Part shown: positions 20,090 through 33,305 of the stretch, piece by piece
How the letters are laid out: every line of letters begins with the position of its first letter
Numbering within the stretch: the stretch's first letter is position 1
Source: Diadema setosum
Taxonomy: Eukaryota > Echinodermata > Echinoidea > Diadematoida > Diadematidae
Assembly: GCA_033980235.1 (NCBI GenBank)
Contig: CM067067.1
Coordinates: 21,465,403-21,529,402, forward strand
DNA length: 64,000 nt
Reading direction: 5' to 3'
The notes under the pieces: model-generated
Seen by the model: only the letters and a program-made list of their open reading frames with translations
Databases searched by the model: none
Told to the model about the DNA's origin: nothing
Position numbers and translations under genes: made by a program

Positions 20090-22940
20090 AGTAAGAAAGC
20101 CTGAACACTGAATGACGTCTCATGCTAACAGGGTTTCCCTTGACTGTCTCTAGATACGTTTTAAATTGAAAATGGACGGAGGATAGAAAACTTCAGAGAT
20201 GATGAGTATGCTGGGACTCGATTTCAAGCTCATGTCACATTATTAGACTCGCTAAGGTCAATTTTGCATGACTTTCGTTACACAAGAAACTTTGAAGTGT
20301 TCTTTCTTTTGCGATTTTAACGCTGTTTTTTGTTTGTTTGTTTGTTTGTTTGTCTTAAGTGGCAGAGCACTAAATTTATTGGCAAAACGCATAATTGCTA
20401 CGAGTAGAGATACGACCCCCCCCCAAAAAAAAAACCAAACAAACAAAAAACACGATTTGTATTCGATGTAATGATCACCGTTTTTATCAGCAGCCCATAA
20501 GATAAACGCAGAAAAGGCGGAAAACTTCTACAAAGGCAAATCAATGTTTTTATGCATACATAAATTCATATGCATATATACATACACACACTTACACTTA
20601 AATAATTATAACTGATTGTTCATAATCAAGTAGTAGGCGAAAGTTGGATTAACTGGATCCTGCAATCTAATCCTAATCCTGGATCCTAACCTAATTCTTA
20701 TAGTTCCACATGTCATACCTTTAAACATATCGAAAATGAAATTTCGTCTTATTATCATCCCAGGACACCTTAATGCCTGCGACTGTTTCAAAGGGCAAAA
20801 ATAATCATATCAATCTAAGGTGATGCATTTCCTGTTAAAAGATTCTTAGAGTACAGAGGTAAATTTTGGATTCTACAGTCAACGGTAAAGTTTTTGTTGT
20901 GTGATTCCTAAGGTTCTTTTGCACTCATGGATTATTACGCTTTTACAAGATTATTAATCAGATAGACAGGACAGATCGATAATACCAACTACTGCTTGTG
21001 ACGTCACACTGCAAAATCACAGTATCATGCACGTTGTTCAGTAGCGAGTGGCCAGTCAACAATATTATGAAACTTTCATCTCAGTCGTATTACGTTAAAG
21101 CCATGTGACCTCGCCTCCAAAGTTTGAAAAGTCAGCTAGGAGATTTGTTTCTTGTAACATAAGTAGAGACATTATTACTTAAAACAATATGATTGTTAGA
21201 TTTGCGTCATGTTCATAATTATACACTGATTGCGGTCGGGTCGCCGTTAGAACATTATTATAATTTTTTTTTTCATAAACTTCTCAGAGTCAACCCTTCG
21301 ATGTTAAACTCGAAATGAAATGAATGGCAAAGCCTATTTTGAGGAGAGAGAAAAAAACAAGACGAGTTTGAGACAGCTTTGACAGTCCGTCATAGTTCCA
21401 TCAGAGCCACTCATTCATGTTGAAAGGCATCGACACTGTAAGAGAACAAATAGGGATGGAGAAAAAAAAAATCAGTTACTCCCTCGTAGATGCATAATTT
21501 GTGAACAGACATTCGCATTTAGTAATGCATTGAAATCTTCTGATGACACATTGTTGCTGCCCTTTCGCCACTAAAGGATTAGGAGTTCGGTTTTATTTAT
21601 TTCATTTTCCCCTCCACCCCAACATCTATTTAAATAGTGTGTGATAGTAAAAGACGAAAAGACAGAACCTCTCCATAACACTGGATAAAATTGTTGTAAA
21701 TTAAAAAAAAAAAACGCCTGTCGATTGATTTTGAACACAGGAAAACATGAACGACACTACTTGAGCGCAATATCCACGTCACTTGGTTTCTACAGAAAAT
21801 CCGCTGTTGACTGAATAATATTCAATCAGCGTCAAAAAAAAGTCCCTTTTAGAAACGTGCAGTTCTCGAGTGCCATTATTCTTGCTGTGCCTAACTCCAG
21901 TGTGATGGTGACAGTGACACTTACTGACAAAATCATCACTGAATATGAAAAAACATTGACAGAGTGTGGGAGCCATTGAAGGTATTTGCAAAAATGTTGG
22001 ACCAAAATATGTTGCCGGACAAAGGCAAGTGCTGATCAGATAGCCACATTCAAAATTCCATAACAAATGTCATCAAAATGTGTCCGCCCACTCGAAGTAA
22101 TTCTTTTTTTTCAGTGAAACCCGCAAATCGATATATCTTCCAGCAATGTTTCTGTCGTGCCTGTCATAATAGCACGAGTACCGTCATTATTTTTTACCTT
22201 TGGAGGTAGCTTTTTCCCCCACAATCACAGTCGAATCAATCGTGATCGTTGCTATGGTTTTGCATTGAAATAGAATGCGCCCAACAATAACATTGTGAGG
22301 TGAAACGATTCCTACATCAGCGTGTTTTTGAATAAAACGATTCGAGGAGAAATTCTGTTCGTCCTCATAACGAGTGTTTAATAATTGATACGGACAAAAT
22401 TAAATTCATATCTGCGAGGCCGACGGGACATCTGCGATTTTGTTGTCTGTCCAGAACCATTTGCTTTCCTTTCCTTTCGCTCTCATAAATCTTGTCCATT
22501 GTCAATGAATCCGACAAGCGAGCACAGCAAAATTTCAGGTCAAATGCTGCGTGAAATGTTTTCAGTTAAGTGGGATTTTTCACAATCGGCAAGTACAGTG
22601 CATGACGTTGATATGCAGTCTTCATCATGTTTGTCCTTTTTCAAAAGCCTCGTGATGCAAGCGCATGTTTTGTATTGATACATTTGCAAATACGCAAATA
22701 TGCATTTGCAAATGTTGAAGAATTGGTGATTTTCTGCCTTGTAACAATAGTCATTTTCCTTCTACCCCCTCCCCCAATCACAATGTATCAAAATTCAATT
22801 CGTATTGTAAATGGTAATCGTGGAAGTGTGAAGCAAGTTGCTCAGTAGCATTTGATTTTAAGACCTCGTGGCTTACAAGTATAATGTAGTAATGGCAGGG
22901 TCTTCTGGTAGAGCAGTGGCAACACTGAAGAGTCTACCCT
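20090..22940. other. No supported gene; minor repeats only
   Basis: It contains a TTTG tetranucleotide run (about 20325-20354), a C9A10 homopolymer junction near 20417, and a GGATCCT/CTAATC short repeat cluster at 20655-20700. A frame at 22385-22678 of 97 codons has no recognised motif. I see no RNA gene here. Confidence 0.4.
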
Positions 22941-22948
22941 TAACAAAT

Positions 22949-22950
22949 AA

Positions 22951-23021
<71 letters not shown>

Positions 23022-23022
23022 C
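22949..23022. repeat. (TTA)n trinucleotide microsatellite
   Basis: About 24 uninterrupted TTA units. Confidence 0.95.
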
Positions 23023-23024
23023 AT

Positions 23025-26000
23025 TATTTAAGAGTAGATTTGTATTTCATACACCCCGCCTTATTCAATACTGACGGGGAGGCAAGTTGTTCGTTTGCCC
23101 CGTGGCCCCGCCTCGCTCCTCTCCACCGAATAGCAAGCTATAACAATAGCAAGTAATTTAAGTGATGTGGGAATATAAACCTATAAGCCACGAAGCCTGG
23201 CAAAAGACTACTTGCTCTGCTGCATCTTGACGACAAAGATACAGGTTCGCTTACCCTGTCGGTGACCTGTACGAGGAGCATTTGTAGATACCGCCCACTG
23301 CGACATGCTTGCATATTATTCGTTCGGATCCGAACACCGGAATCGTCAACTCGTCAAACGACTTCGTAGCTGTAGTGTCTTCAGTATTCGCTTTTGACGT
23401 TAGACCTTCGAAGTAAAAAAGGAAAAAAGAGAAAAAATAGAAAGAGAGAGAGGATGACAGATAGGGTTGGGTTAAAAATGTAATAGTAATACGGCGTTTC
23501 GGAGAATGATAGTTTTCACAATGATGGAAGAACAGATCTTTCCATTGAGAACTGGTCAATCATGTCAATGCAAAATAATCGCACCAAACCAAGAGTGTCT
23601 TTGCATATGAATATATTCTAATGTTCACAGTTGTTGTATTTTTTCAGTTTATCTGCAATATCTATTTTCTATTCGAATAGAGGCTAGTGCAACAGCGACG
23701 GATACATACCATTCTGCAGACAAAGCGAAGAGTGCAACAAAATCCTTAACTCTGTTATACAGTGACATTTTTTGACCTTTTTTTTTTTCTGATCAGACCA
23801 GCAGGTCCCCTATGGTCATTCTTCGCTATTAGTATTTACAACAGTATGATAACCTCTTTTCTTCAACAGAACATTAATAATCAATGTTTAAATGAATGTC
23901 GTGAGTTTATATGCTTATATGCAATACACAATAATTTTCATCAATTTGAGGTATTTGAGACTAGAGCTCCTGAAAAACAAAGGAAATAAACAAAATGATT
24001 TCAATACATGATATTATTTCTGCTGATATCTTCATAAATATGATTGTATTTTATCATGTTACTCTATTTGATAATGACCTGGCCTAAAAAAAAAAAAAGT
24101 TAAAAATGAGGATGATCTGTTTTTGCATTCAAACTCTTCATACGTATAACATACATACGAAAGAAAGAGAGATCAAAGGCAGGAGGACAATAGTTTTACA
24201 ACAAAAAAAAAAATTATACCAACCAAAGAACAACATTCTTTGAAGAAAACATCTACATGTAAACCTAGTTGACTAAACAACCAACAGAGCAAAATCACGA
24301 TGGTAATATTTTTCCATTTGGGTATGCAATACAACTTGAGAAAGATTATAGTGAGACCAAGACATAACGATGACCAAGCTGGGACAGCCAGCGCATAATT
24401 CTGATATTCTTCTCAAACTAAGCCTTCGTCGAGCCTTCGCAGATGCAAGCAACAGGTGATTAAGGAATTGGAGCAAATAAGTTTAAAAAATCCCCCCCAA
24501 AAAAACCAACACCGAAACAGAAACTTAGACAAGCGGCAATTTTTTTTGCGACCGTGTTCGGTGTTTTGAGATTTGTTTTCTTCAAAGTCATCGCTTTTAT
24601 TTGCTTCTTTGTTTTAAAAAGAAAAGAAAATCATTAAAATCCTATCCTAACATATGCCTAACATGATTACAGCTTGTCCACCGTTTGCCGTATAGTGGTG
24701 ACACGATGTAGGGACCCCGCTCTCCATTGGGAAATAATACCGCGATACCAGTTCTCGTGGGTAATCGGCAGAAAAGTAATTGGTGCTTCTCTTAGCCCCC
24801 CTCCTCGGTCCCATGGAAATATCGCGGTTGACTAGTTAAAGCGAACCTTCTCAAGGGGAAAATGGAATATGCTGGGGAAGAAAAAATTGCGCCAGTTGCG
24901 ATTACCCATGTAATGACTGTGCGTTTTATAAAATCATCCTATCTGTTTACCTCTCTAATTCGCGAATCAAAGAATTCCCCCTAGAACAAGCGCTGCTTCC
25001 ATCTTGGCAGACGATACGCAATCGCCTCTTGTTATTAATTTACTATACGGGTATTCGTCGTTAGTGCATATTTATCTCGGCAACTTATCTGACTCTCTCT
25101 TTGTCGATCGCTGAGACAGAATGTACGCAGTGCAAAAGCATTCATTAGTCGGTGGCTTAAAGGATGATTAGGGTTTGACAGGGGTTGTCCGTCAGGAGAA
25201 CGTGCTCACAAACCTCGAATCAGGGAGACAAAACGTCAACTTTATTTTGTAACATTTTCTACTTTGACATTTCTGATTTTCAACTTTTTTTTTTCTAGTG
25301 GAATAGACGTGGAATAAACGTGGATATGAAGAAGAAAAGTGGTTTGCGTTTGAAATCAAACACTGCCATTAGAATACGAAGTTAGATGAACATGTCATCA
25401 TTATAACTTTTTTGTCTTCTGCAAAATTCATTCCAGTTTATTCTCTTGGTAATCTTTTTTCTTTTCTAGTAGTACATTTTGGAGTCCCTATCCCTCCCCC
25501 AACATACATACGCACAAACGCACAAACACACACAAACAAACAAACTTGTCTTCAAGTCCTTTTTTTCAGTCAATTGCAATTCAATGCAGATTGTAACGTA
25601 AGATCATTCATAGAATCAAGAAAGAAACGATGTATTTATCAATTTAACAATGGAGTCTGCCAAGATTCTCTTCAAGAAATGATTGTAGACAAGCAATTCA
25701 CCTACTTATAAATATCACAATGCCCTAGATTCTATATCGACACGTATCTGGCACTATTGAACATTTTCCCGCAGAACGTTTGATTCCAAGATGAAAATAG
25801 TCACCAAGATCAAACATTCCGACATACAACCTTTCCTTACATTAGCGGTGGAAACAAATTCTTGCGTTTCCTCTGATATATGCAGAGCTAATGGAATTAA
25901 AATGTATTGGACAGAACTAAATCTTTATTTATCAAATCAAATCACACCTTTCCCCCAAGAGGTTCGCTACGATCGAATTTCGTTTGTACTGCTGATATGA

Positions 26001-28260
26001 AATCGTCGGTGCTTTGCCAGTTTGACTACAAAATGTTAAAATCTCACTTTTTCATGCCAGAGTACGCGCATCAGCGTTGGTGGGGGGGGGGGGGGATGAA
26101 TGACTTGTCTTACTTTTTTTTCAATGAAAGTAGCGTACTCCTGCTGTCCGAAAGGAAAAAAAGAGACCATAAAAAGGCCACTAAAACAGCAACAACACCA
26201 ATAACCTACCCCCCCCCCCCGCAAAAAAAAAAAGACGACACCGAACAACGCTACCAAGGATAAGAGGCTTCATTGGTGATCGTGACTGTAGCGGGTAAAC
26301 GATTTCTCACATTCAACATAATGTGTGGCTAAAAACAGAGCAGCAGGACATGGCCCCGCTATCCGTTCATGCCCGGATGACACTGGACAATTCAAAGGGG
26401 GGGGGGGGGGGAAGAATGTATTTTACGCAACTGTTGGCTCACGTTTTTATCAATTTGCCTTCGGACTTGCGTCTGTGCATCTGGTACTTGTTTTTTTCTG
26501 TCGTTATCATTTCTGTATATACGTAGTGTGCTGTTGTTGACATTGATATCATCATTCCGATGTCTAAAAACTCGATAAACTACGGAGGGATTGTTGTTTT
26601 TATTTTTGTTTCTGTTTATGTTTCTGTTATTTTTTTAGGGGGGGGGGCAACGGGGTCTGTGACATTCAGAATCTATAACTTAGTTTCATGTCGCATTAAT
26701 TCAGCATTACTGTCTTGTACCTCCCAATTCGACACGAGAGAGTAATGTACTTTGCAGTTGAAATCCTTGCTATCGTCCTTTTCTGTTTCCTAGAAAGTTA
26801 CCATTGCTGCGCCTGCTATGCAGCTTGAGTGCTATACCCGTCCAACACTTGTCACTCCCGTTACCAAGGCTATCTTAAATCGAGACAGGGTGAGTGCGGA
26901 GGGAGCTGACACCTAGCTCTTGAGTTGGATCGGATTTTCAAGCATCTCAGAAGAGGTACTTGCAACAGAGTCAAACAAAGTAAATAAGGTCGAAGGTTCA
27001 AACGCTGCCAGTTGCTTCTCCTGATACACTAATACACAAACAAAACACGAAATGTCGGAATGTCGTGTTTTAATATCACTGCGAGGGTTTTACAGCTTGC
27101 AGGTCATCATGAAAGCTGTTGAAATAGGAACGGCCGATATCAAATTTATTTTCATCTTTGTATGGAGACAGTTTGAGGATTTTGGTCTTCCATGTGTAAT
27201 TTTTTTTTTTTATTGCTAATCTAACAGCAGAAGTTAATCATTCTGACTATCATTAGCTCACATTCCCCTTTGATTTTTTCCTCGTAGAATTTGGCCCCTG
27301 CGATCGCTCTTCTTTCTCATTTGATCTCAAAGTTTGCAGTTTATTCAATTACCTTTGTTCCAATGCATTCTAGACTGAAACAACGGATGAGAAATGATCC
27401 TCTGAGAACAAAAAAAAAAAATACAATAAATAAGAAACAGGGAGTTAATCGGAAGCGTTGATTTGCTCAACGCTTAAGTTTCAACAAATATTTTTTCCGT
27501 AACAAAAACTTTTGCCAAAGTCCAAAGATCACAGACGCATTCATCATATTTAGAATGTTCTCGGAGTGTACATTATTGGATAAAAACGTCTTTTAAAGTA
27601 TCCAGACGTTTATAACAATCACCAACCAAACCTAGCAAGTTGTATGTTGCCCCGCGCTTTCTTATGACAGCCAAAACTTAAACAAGCACGAAGTAACGAA
27701 CAAACGATGACGGCGAAAATAGTCTAATCACTTCATCTAATCAACGATATGATTTTTTTTTCTTTTTACTATCGACTAATTTTCCTGAAACTGTTATTCT
27801 CTCGGTATTTTTTTGATTTTCTTTTTATGCAAGACTAGCTTCATATCAAAGAAATTCTCAACTTGTCAACTGTTCTCGATCAAACCATCTTTGGGGTAAA
27901 GGACAAGTCCTCCTTCATATACATGTGGATTGAGTGAATGCAACAATATTACTAGAGCACATCAGTAAAGTTTGAAGTTGGTTTTGAGACTACTACAGTT
28001 TATGATGCCACATGCGTAGAACGTTAGAAGGGAAACATAAAGAGAATTTCACTTTTTTTTTTTGAAAAAAAGCACTCATTCCCTGAACTTGGTCACTGAT
28101 GTATGTTAAGTATAATATTTTCTCCTTCCCTTTTAAAAAAGCGGCAAGAGACGTGCTCTTTTATTGTGCGAGAAAAGTGAAAATATGTATGTTCAATGTT
28201 CTTCATATTTTCTTTATACCGTTCTACACATTTGACATCACAAGCTGTAGCAGTCATCTC
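23025..28260. other. Gene-poor stretch with homopolymer tracts
   Basis: No exon could be supported in these 5 kb. Sub-structure: a purine run near 23415-23455; a moderately GC-rich, CpG-containing patch at 24660-24900; poly-G at 26082-26095 and 26398-26411; a poly-C/poly-A junction near 26210-26233. Open frames reach 118 codons (25907-26263) but run through the homopolymers. Confidence 0.4.
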
Positions 28261-28261
28261 A

Positions 28262-28400
28262 TCCAGCGATGGCAGCGCTGAAACTTTTGAAATGATTGTC
28301 CGATTTTCCTTAAACTTTCACCAATGTGCCCTACTAATATTGCTAATGTTTCTCAGTTCACAATGTATATAAAGGTGAACTTTTCCTTTAAAGTCTACTT
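28262..28400 (-). mobile_element. Terminal fragment of a TTTAAAGGA-type MITE
   Basis: Read on the minus strand from 28400: TTTAAAGGAAAAGTTCACC, then GAGAAACATTAGCAATATTAG, then GAAAATCGGACAATCATTT. I give these as separate pieces. As I remember it, this resembles an abundant sea urchin dispersed repeat, and it is part of the reason for the organism call. The second terminus is not identified, so the copy looks truncated. A similar terminus (CCCCTTTAA) occurs near 28894-28903. Confidence 0.45.
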
Positions 28401-28404
28401 GGCC

Positions 28405-29385
28405 ATCAGGTGCTCTTACCCTGAGATGCAAAAGACGCGATGGCTGTAGTGTCTGTGGATACGAATCTTTGTGAATAAAACAGGTCAGTTTCTGACTGGA
28501 TGATTTCTGATAGTGCGGCGGGCAAAGTGCGGAGTGCATTTCGTTTATTTTTGTGCGTATTGTTACATGAGAAGACTCAAATCATAGACCGTCGCAACTC
28601 AAATCATTCCTCAGAGTCATACAAACTTATTTACGCTTACTTTTTAGGATAGTAGCAATACTTACAAATATTTCACCAAACTCATGAGCTCATGACCCCG
28701 TGAAGTACAATGTCACGTTTCAACCCATGCATTCTTATGGTGAGGCTGCCATGTCATCATCCTTGTTCATTACAATTTGCTTCAAATTTTGAAAACATTC
28801 TTATTCCTCATCCCAATCACAATAAATTCTGAAACTCTGTATTCAGTATATCTTATTTATAATTGTTCAAATGTAAAAGTCTGAAAATAATCCGGATGTC
28901 CCCTTTAAACCTATACTTCTTCGCACTACTCTTCTCGTGACCTGTCTTGCTGATGCTGTCATAACGACCATTCTCCATGACTCATGCACTCTTACCTCCA
29001 TCGTAAACGAACACCGTCTCCCATGCCTGATCCACGTCAGCATGCTACACCATATCGTGCACTTATACCTAATTCATACTTGAGTTGACACTATACATTC
29101 ATGTAAATTATTGTTGTTACGCATCATCACACCGATTGCATATTGTGCATATTATGCACCATCTTATCAGTACTGAAGTTTCTCTCGTTAGCCGAAATTC
29201 ACCAAGTTTTTTATGTCCGATGTCGGCATACTCTCACATCTAACGCATTTAAGAAAATTAAAGGTCTTGTTTCGCTCTCAATTTCACTTTTTTTTTCTGA
29301 TCTTGTGCAGATTGTAGCATTTAACCAGTTACATGTCATACAACATCTACTCCGAGAGATGTGAAAGCAATTCACAGTTGCAAAC
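28405..29385. other. No supported feature
   Basis: AT-rich. A possible second element end (CCCCTTTAA near 28895) is the only structure. Confidence 0.35.
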
Positions 29386-29660
29386 TTAGTGAATAGACTG
29401 ACGAATGATTATGCAGCAAAATGACCACAGGTCCCGATGGGTTAAACACTGTACGTTTAGGTCTCTGCCTGATGACTTATGTACATGTTCCTTGAAATCA
29501 TGGTGTACCGTCCTCTCTGTAACATTGAGGAGTGGTAATGACGTAAGGGAAAATGGTGTGTACGCATATATCTCGTTAAATCTGTGAAAAGGATTAGCAC
29601 GGCGGCACGCAATTGCGAGTTCTACAAGGCTACCCACAACTATGCACGTTTTTCTGCCCA
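29386..29660 (-). CDS. Candidate luqin second exon (Cys-x12-Cys ORF)
   Basis: A minus-strand frame of about 90 codons begins after an AG at 29662-29661 with GRKTC and has a second Cys 13 residues later (between them IVVGSLVELAIA), followed by RRANPF. Known luqin precursors end in a C-terminal domain with a conserved Cys pair, so this frame is a possible 3' exon for the neuropeptide exon at 38886-39126. The phase is compatible: exon 1 ends in phase 1 and this frame starts with two bases. The pyrimidine tract is weak, the intron would be 9.2 kb, and the frame runs on about 70 residues past the second Cys to a stop at 29386. The link is conjectural. Confidence 0.2.
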
Positions 29661-29768
29661 CTTTAATAGTTGGATTAATTTGGCCTTTCTTTTGCTCCAA
29701 GTAGACTTATACCTGACAGCAGGATGACTCAGGAAGTGATCCGTGTGAACGGCAAAGGTTTTTACAGT

Positions 29769-30664
29769 GCGTATCAAAAAAAAAAAAAGGAATCGAACTT
29801 TGGAGGGCTACTATTTTATAATTGCCAGTTATTGAGAGCGCAATGTTGGTTGTCAAGAAAGGGGAACTCTTCTTCTTTCCAGTGATACCTAATTATGTTG
29901 ACAAATGTCATGCATGACTGAGCACACTGACAAAGTGCACTTTTTCCAAGTCTGCGTGTTATTGTGAAGGAACAATGCATGTCTGACTGCATGGATTAGA
30001 TCTGTCAATGAAAGTGGTCAAATCATCAGGCCAACCTGCACGATTGCAGGTTCATGTTTAGGGTTTCTTTTAACCATTTATGGTTGATAACCTTCAACAT
30101 GGCAACGTTGTCTAATATTGGTCCTTCCCATAAAGGCTATACCATTTTCCATTTTTCTCTCCTCATATTCAAGGCATGGTTTGTTGCTGCGAGCTTTGTA
30201 TTGAATATGAACAGAGAAAAATGGACTGTGTGGGTTAATCGCCTCTGTGGGGTGACGAAGTTATCGGACAGGTGGCCATGTTAAAGGTTATGAGCCATAA
30301 AATGTTAGGATAAACCATGAACACAAACCCTAAACACAAACCTGCATTCGTAAAGGCTGGTCTATTTGGCCACTTTCATTGGCAGATCTTATCCATGCAG
30401 TGAGACATTCATTGTTCCTTCACAATAACGCGCAAACTAGGAAAAAGGTGCAGTTTGTCATTGTTGTCTTTAAAGTTCATGTGCTTAGTCATGCATGACA
30501 TTTGTCAACATCATTTAAGGTATCAACGCAAAGAGGAAGAGTTCCCTTTTCCTCACAACCAACATTGCGCTCTCCATAGCTGACAGTTATGATTATAGTA
30601 CAGTAGCCCTCCAAAGTTGGATTACCTTTTTTTTTCTTCCTTTTTTTTTTTTTGATACGCACTG
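29769..30664. mobile_element. 896-bp full-length foldback element
   Basis: The left end CAGTGCGTATCAAAAAAA is the inverse of the right end TTTTTTTGATACGCACTG. Pairing continues inward: GTTGACAAATGTCATGCATG pairs with CATGCATGACATTTGTCAAC, GAAGGAACAATG pairs with CATTGTTCCTTC, and CATTTTTCTCTCCTCATATT pairs with AATATGAACAGAGAAAAATG. The arms are about 430 bp around a loop near 30215. TA lies just outside the left end and TTA outside the right end, which would suit a Tc1/mariner-type element. It has no transposase. Confidence 0.75.
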
Positions 30665-30669
30665 TTATG

Positions 30670-32075
30670 TCATCAACGCCCTCTATGATCGACAACAAAA
30701 ATGGTCACAAAAACTAGCACGCTTGTAGACAGGATGTGCTGTTTGATCACACCGCATGTAAGACAATTTACGGGTCGCTATTCAGTAAAGAAAATACATG
30801 ACACCCCACGTAGGTTATGGTTCAATTAATGGTGCGCTGTTCAGTAAGGAAGTTACTCCATGTGCAGGTAACGGTTCAACTTTACACTAATTAACAGTGG
30901 AAATGCACCATGTGTGGTCGAATTAATTAATTGATTAATCAAAAATGAAGTTATACCATGTGTGCTCTGGATAAATTCATATAATTTAATAATTAATTTG
31001 GTATTGAATTATCCCCTTTTAAAAAAATGAGTGCCACTGGAAACTATTGCATTGCTGTCTGTATTGTCCAGATCTTCATATACATGTGATTGTGTGGTTG
31101 CGCATTATTCTTATCATTATCGCAGTGAGAATGATCTGGTATACAAACGATAAGCCGAAAAAAGCCTGATCGCTCTAAGTCCTGGCGGTATACAACACGG
31201 CGTGGAACTGTCGACCAAAACAATAAGGTTGGCGCAAGTTATGTGATTCCTGAGATAATTATGTCTATAGCTACAATCGTTTCATATTTTTGTCATCGCT
31301 GCCTAAACTAATCTTTTAATTCCCGACTTTTTGCTAATTGAAAATCCAAAGGTCAAAGAAATTCACTGTCGGTTGTGGGCTCTGATATTTGACAAAGTCA
31401 TGAACATTGGTGCTGAAAATAATTGAGTGGTATACTCCTTTTATATCTCAAAAATATCTGCACTAAAGATTGAGCGGATTAGTCCCTCTGAAACAGCGGC
31501 ATTTGATGGGTCGAACGAATGAATTTTGCTGCGGGGACGAAGCGCTGTTAACAAAGATTAATCCTTTCGAGGCCATTTTTCTCACATTTTATTTGATACG
31601 TGTTCATTAAACCGACAGAGGATATTCCCTTCAAAGTCAGAGAGGACAAAAATACTCCTCTAAACATTTCGACTATTGAGTTATCATCTGCACCTAACGA
31701 GATTATCTAACACCCACATGAGTGGTTAGGTGTTTTTGTGGTTTTCTTTTGTTTTCGTCCTGTGTGATAAAATTGAATGTGACTAGCTTTAAATGCTGAG
31801 AAGTCTGCCACGTTTGAAATACACTACTTAAAATAGACTTACTCACTTTAATTCCTTCTGCTTCAGACAGTGTAGTGTCTCAATTATATTCTGGTTGTTA
31901 GCTTATCACATTCATCGGCTTGTGATAAATGTGTCTATAAATCCAGAAGAATTTTATGTTTGTATCGTCAAAGTAGTGAGTATCGTAAATTAAAAATAGA
32001 TATATCGGTGAGATACAGTATTGATCCTTCTGTTGATTACCTGCAGTCCCTCAAAGATTCGTAACTAAAATTTAC
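30670..32075. other. No supported feature
   Basis: AT-rich. A short locally repeated motif (GGTTATGGTTCAA / GGTAACGGTTCAA with TTAAT blocks, 30810-30990) suggests a degraded tandem duplication. No exon signals. Confidence 0.35.
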
Positions 32076-32522
32076 TTGTGTGACAGTGGAAAGAATATCC
32101 ATTTCGGGGGACTCCGAGATTTGAATGAAATTGGATGTAGTGTCCCTATGAAACAGCTGCTAACTTGGATCTATATCAAAGTCAGTCGCTGTAGCTATAA
32201 TCAGATTAGAATCACGTGTTTTACCCGAAAGTGCACGTTTCCGGGAATGACTCTGAAAGACGACATCCTCACCTTCATCAGTATTCATGTTGTTCGCTCC
32301 ACCCTTACCCTTGCGGAAAGAATATATTGCGACTTTGGTGGGTGGAAAGCACTTTGTATTGGGTTATCTTCTAACACCTCTCCCCACCTTCCCCTCCCCC
32401 CGTCCTGCTCACTGCCTCACAATCATCGATATAGATTCGTTGAAAATCAGTTAAAAGCGTTGTATGTCCCGTACAATGTTATTGTGAGCATGACATGCTG
32501 TCAAGAAAAACATGAAATTTGA
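32076..32522 (+). other. Unrecognised 148-codon open frame
   Basis: This is the longest low-repeat frame on the plus strand. Its start is not supported by a Kozak context; the ORF begins TGTGACAGTGG. The sequence has seven or more cysteines, a proline/serine run and no recognisable domain, signal peptide or membrane segment. Splice signals do not frame it. It ends just at the edge of the 73-bp tandem repeat. It may be incidental. Confidence 0.12.
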
Positions 32523-32523
32523 C

Positions 32524-32742
32524 ATCAAAATTACAGCATGCACTTTTGTAATAGATGAACACGTAATGAGAAATCGACTTTAAAAATAAATGTGTTATCA
32601 AAATTGCAGCTTGCCTTTTAATAATATATGAAAATGTAATGAAAAAATGACTTTAGAAATAAATGTGTCATTGAGATTGCAGCTTGCATTTTATATAATA
32701 TAAATTATGAATATGCAATCAGAAAACGACTTTTAAAACAAC
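32524..32742. repeat. 73-bp tandem repeat, three units
   Basis: Units start at 32524, 32597 and 32670, each beginning ATCAAAATTGCAGCTTGC or a close variant and ending CGACTTTAAAAATAAATGTG or similar. The units are diverged, so the array is old. Confidence 0.8.
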
Positions 32743-32789
32743 CGCACGAGCTCAAGCAACCATTGCTAATCTTCATCAACGTTTGCTGC

Positions 32790-32841
32790 TACCACTACTA
32801 CCACTATTGCTACTACTCCTATACTTCCACTATTACTGCTA

Positions 32842-32913
<72 letters not shown>

Positions 32914-32972
32914 TACTACTACTACTATACTACTACTACTACTACTACTATACCACTACTACTACTACTCAT
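32790..32972. repeat. (ACT)n / (CTA)n trinucleotide array
   Basis: Imperfect at first, then more than 20 uninterrupted ACT units, then interrupted TACTACTA. The 199-codon frame running across it is a repeat artefact. Confidence 0.95.
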
Positions 32973-33305
32973 ATCATAGTTTGTAAAATTATCATTTATC
33001 TTTGGCCCAAGGGCGTTCAAATTCATCATTTTACCAGCATATTTTACTGTGTTGCTGTCCCAAAATTCAATGTTCAATGTTGGAAAGATTTTTTTTTTAA
33101 CAATTTCCCATATACAAAGCGGAACCAATGTTCTGAGTCCGAATATGACTCTACTCATACGGAAAATTTGATCCAAGACCGTGCTTCTGAAATAAAACGT
33201 TTCCTTTTTTCTAATCCTTTTGGTTTTTATTGCATCTGTGTTTTTTCTGTGCCTTCCCCTCCAATCTCCTGCTTTTTTCCTTTTGTTTTATGCCTTAATT
33301 GGTTA

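Noticed and set aside
24660..24900. snRNA or 5S-like RNA gene
   Set aside because: I compared it with remembered U-RNA and 5S motifs and found no match.
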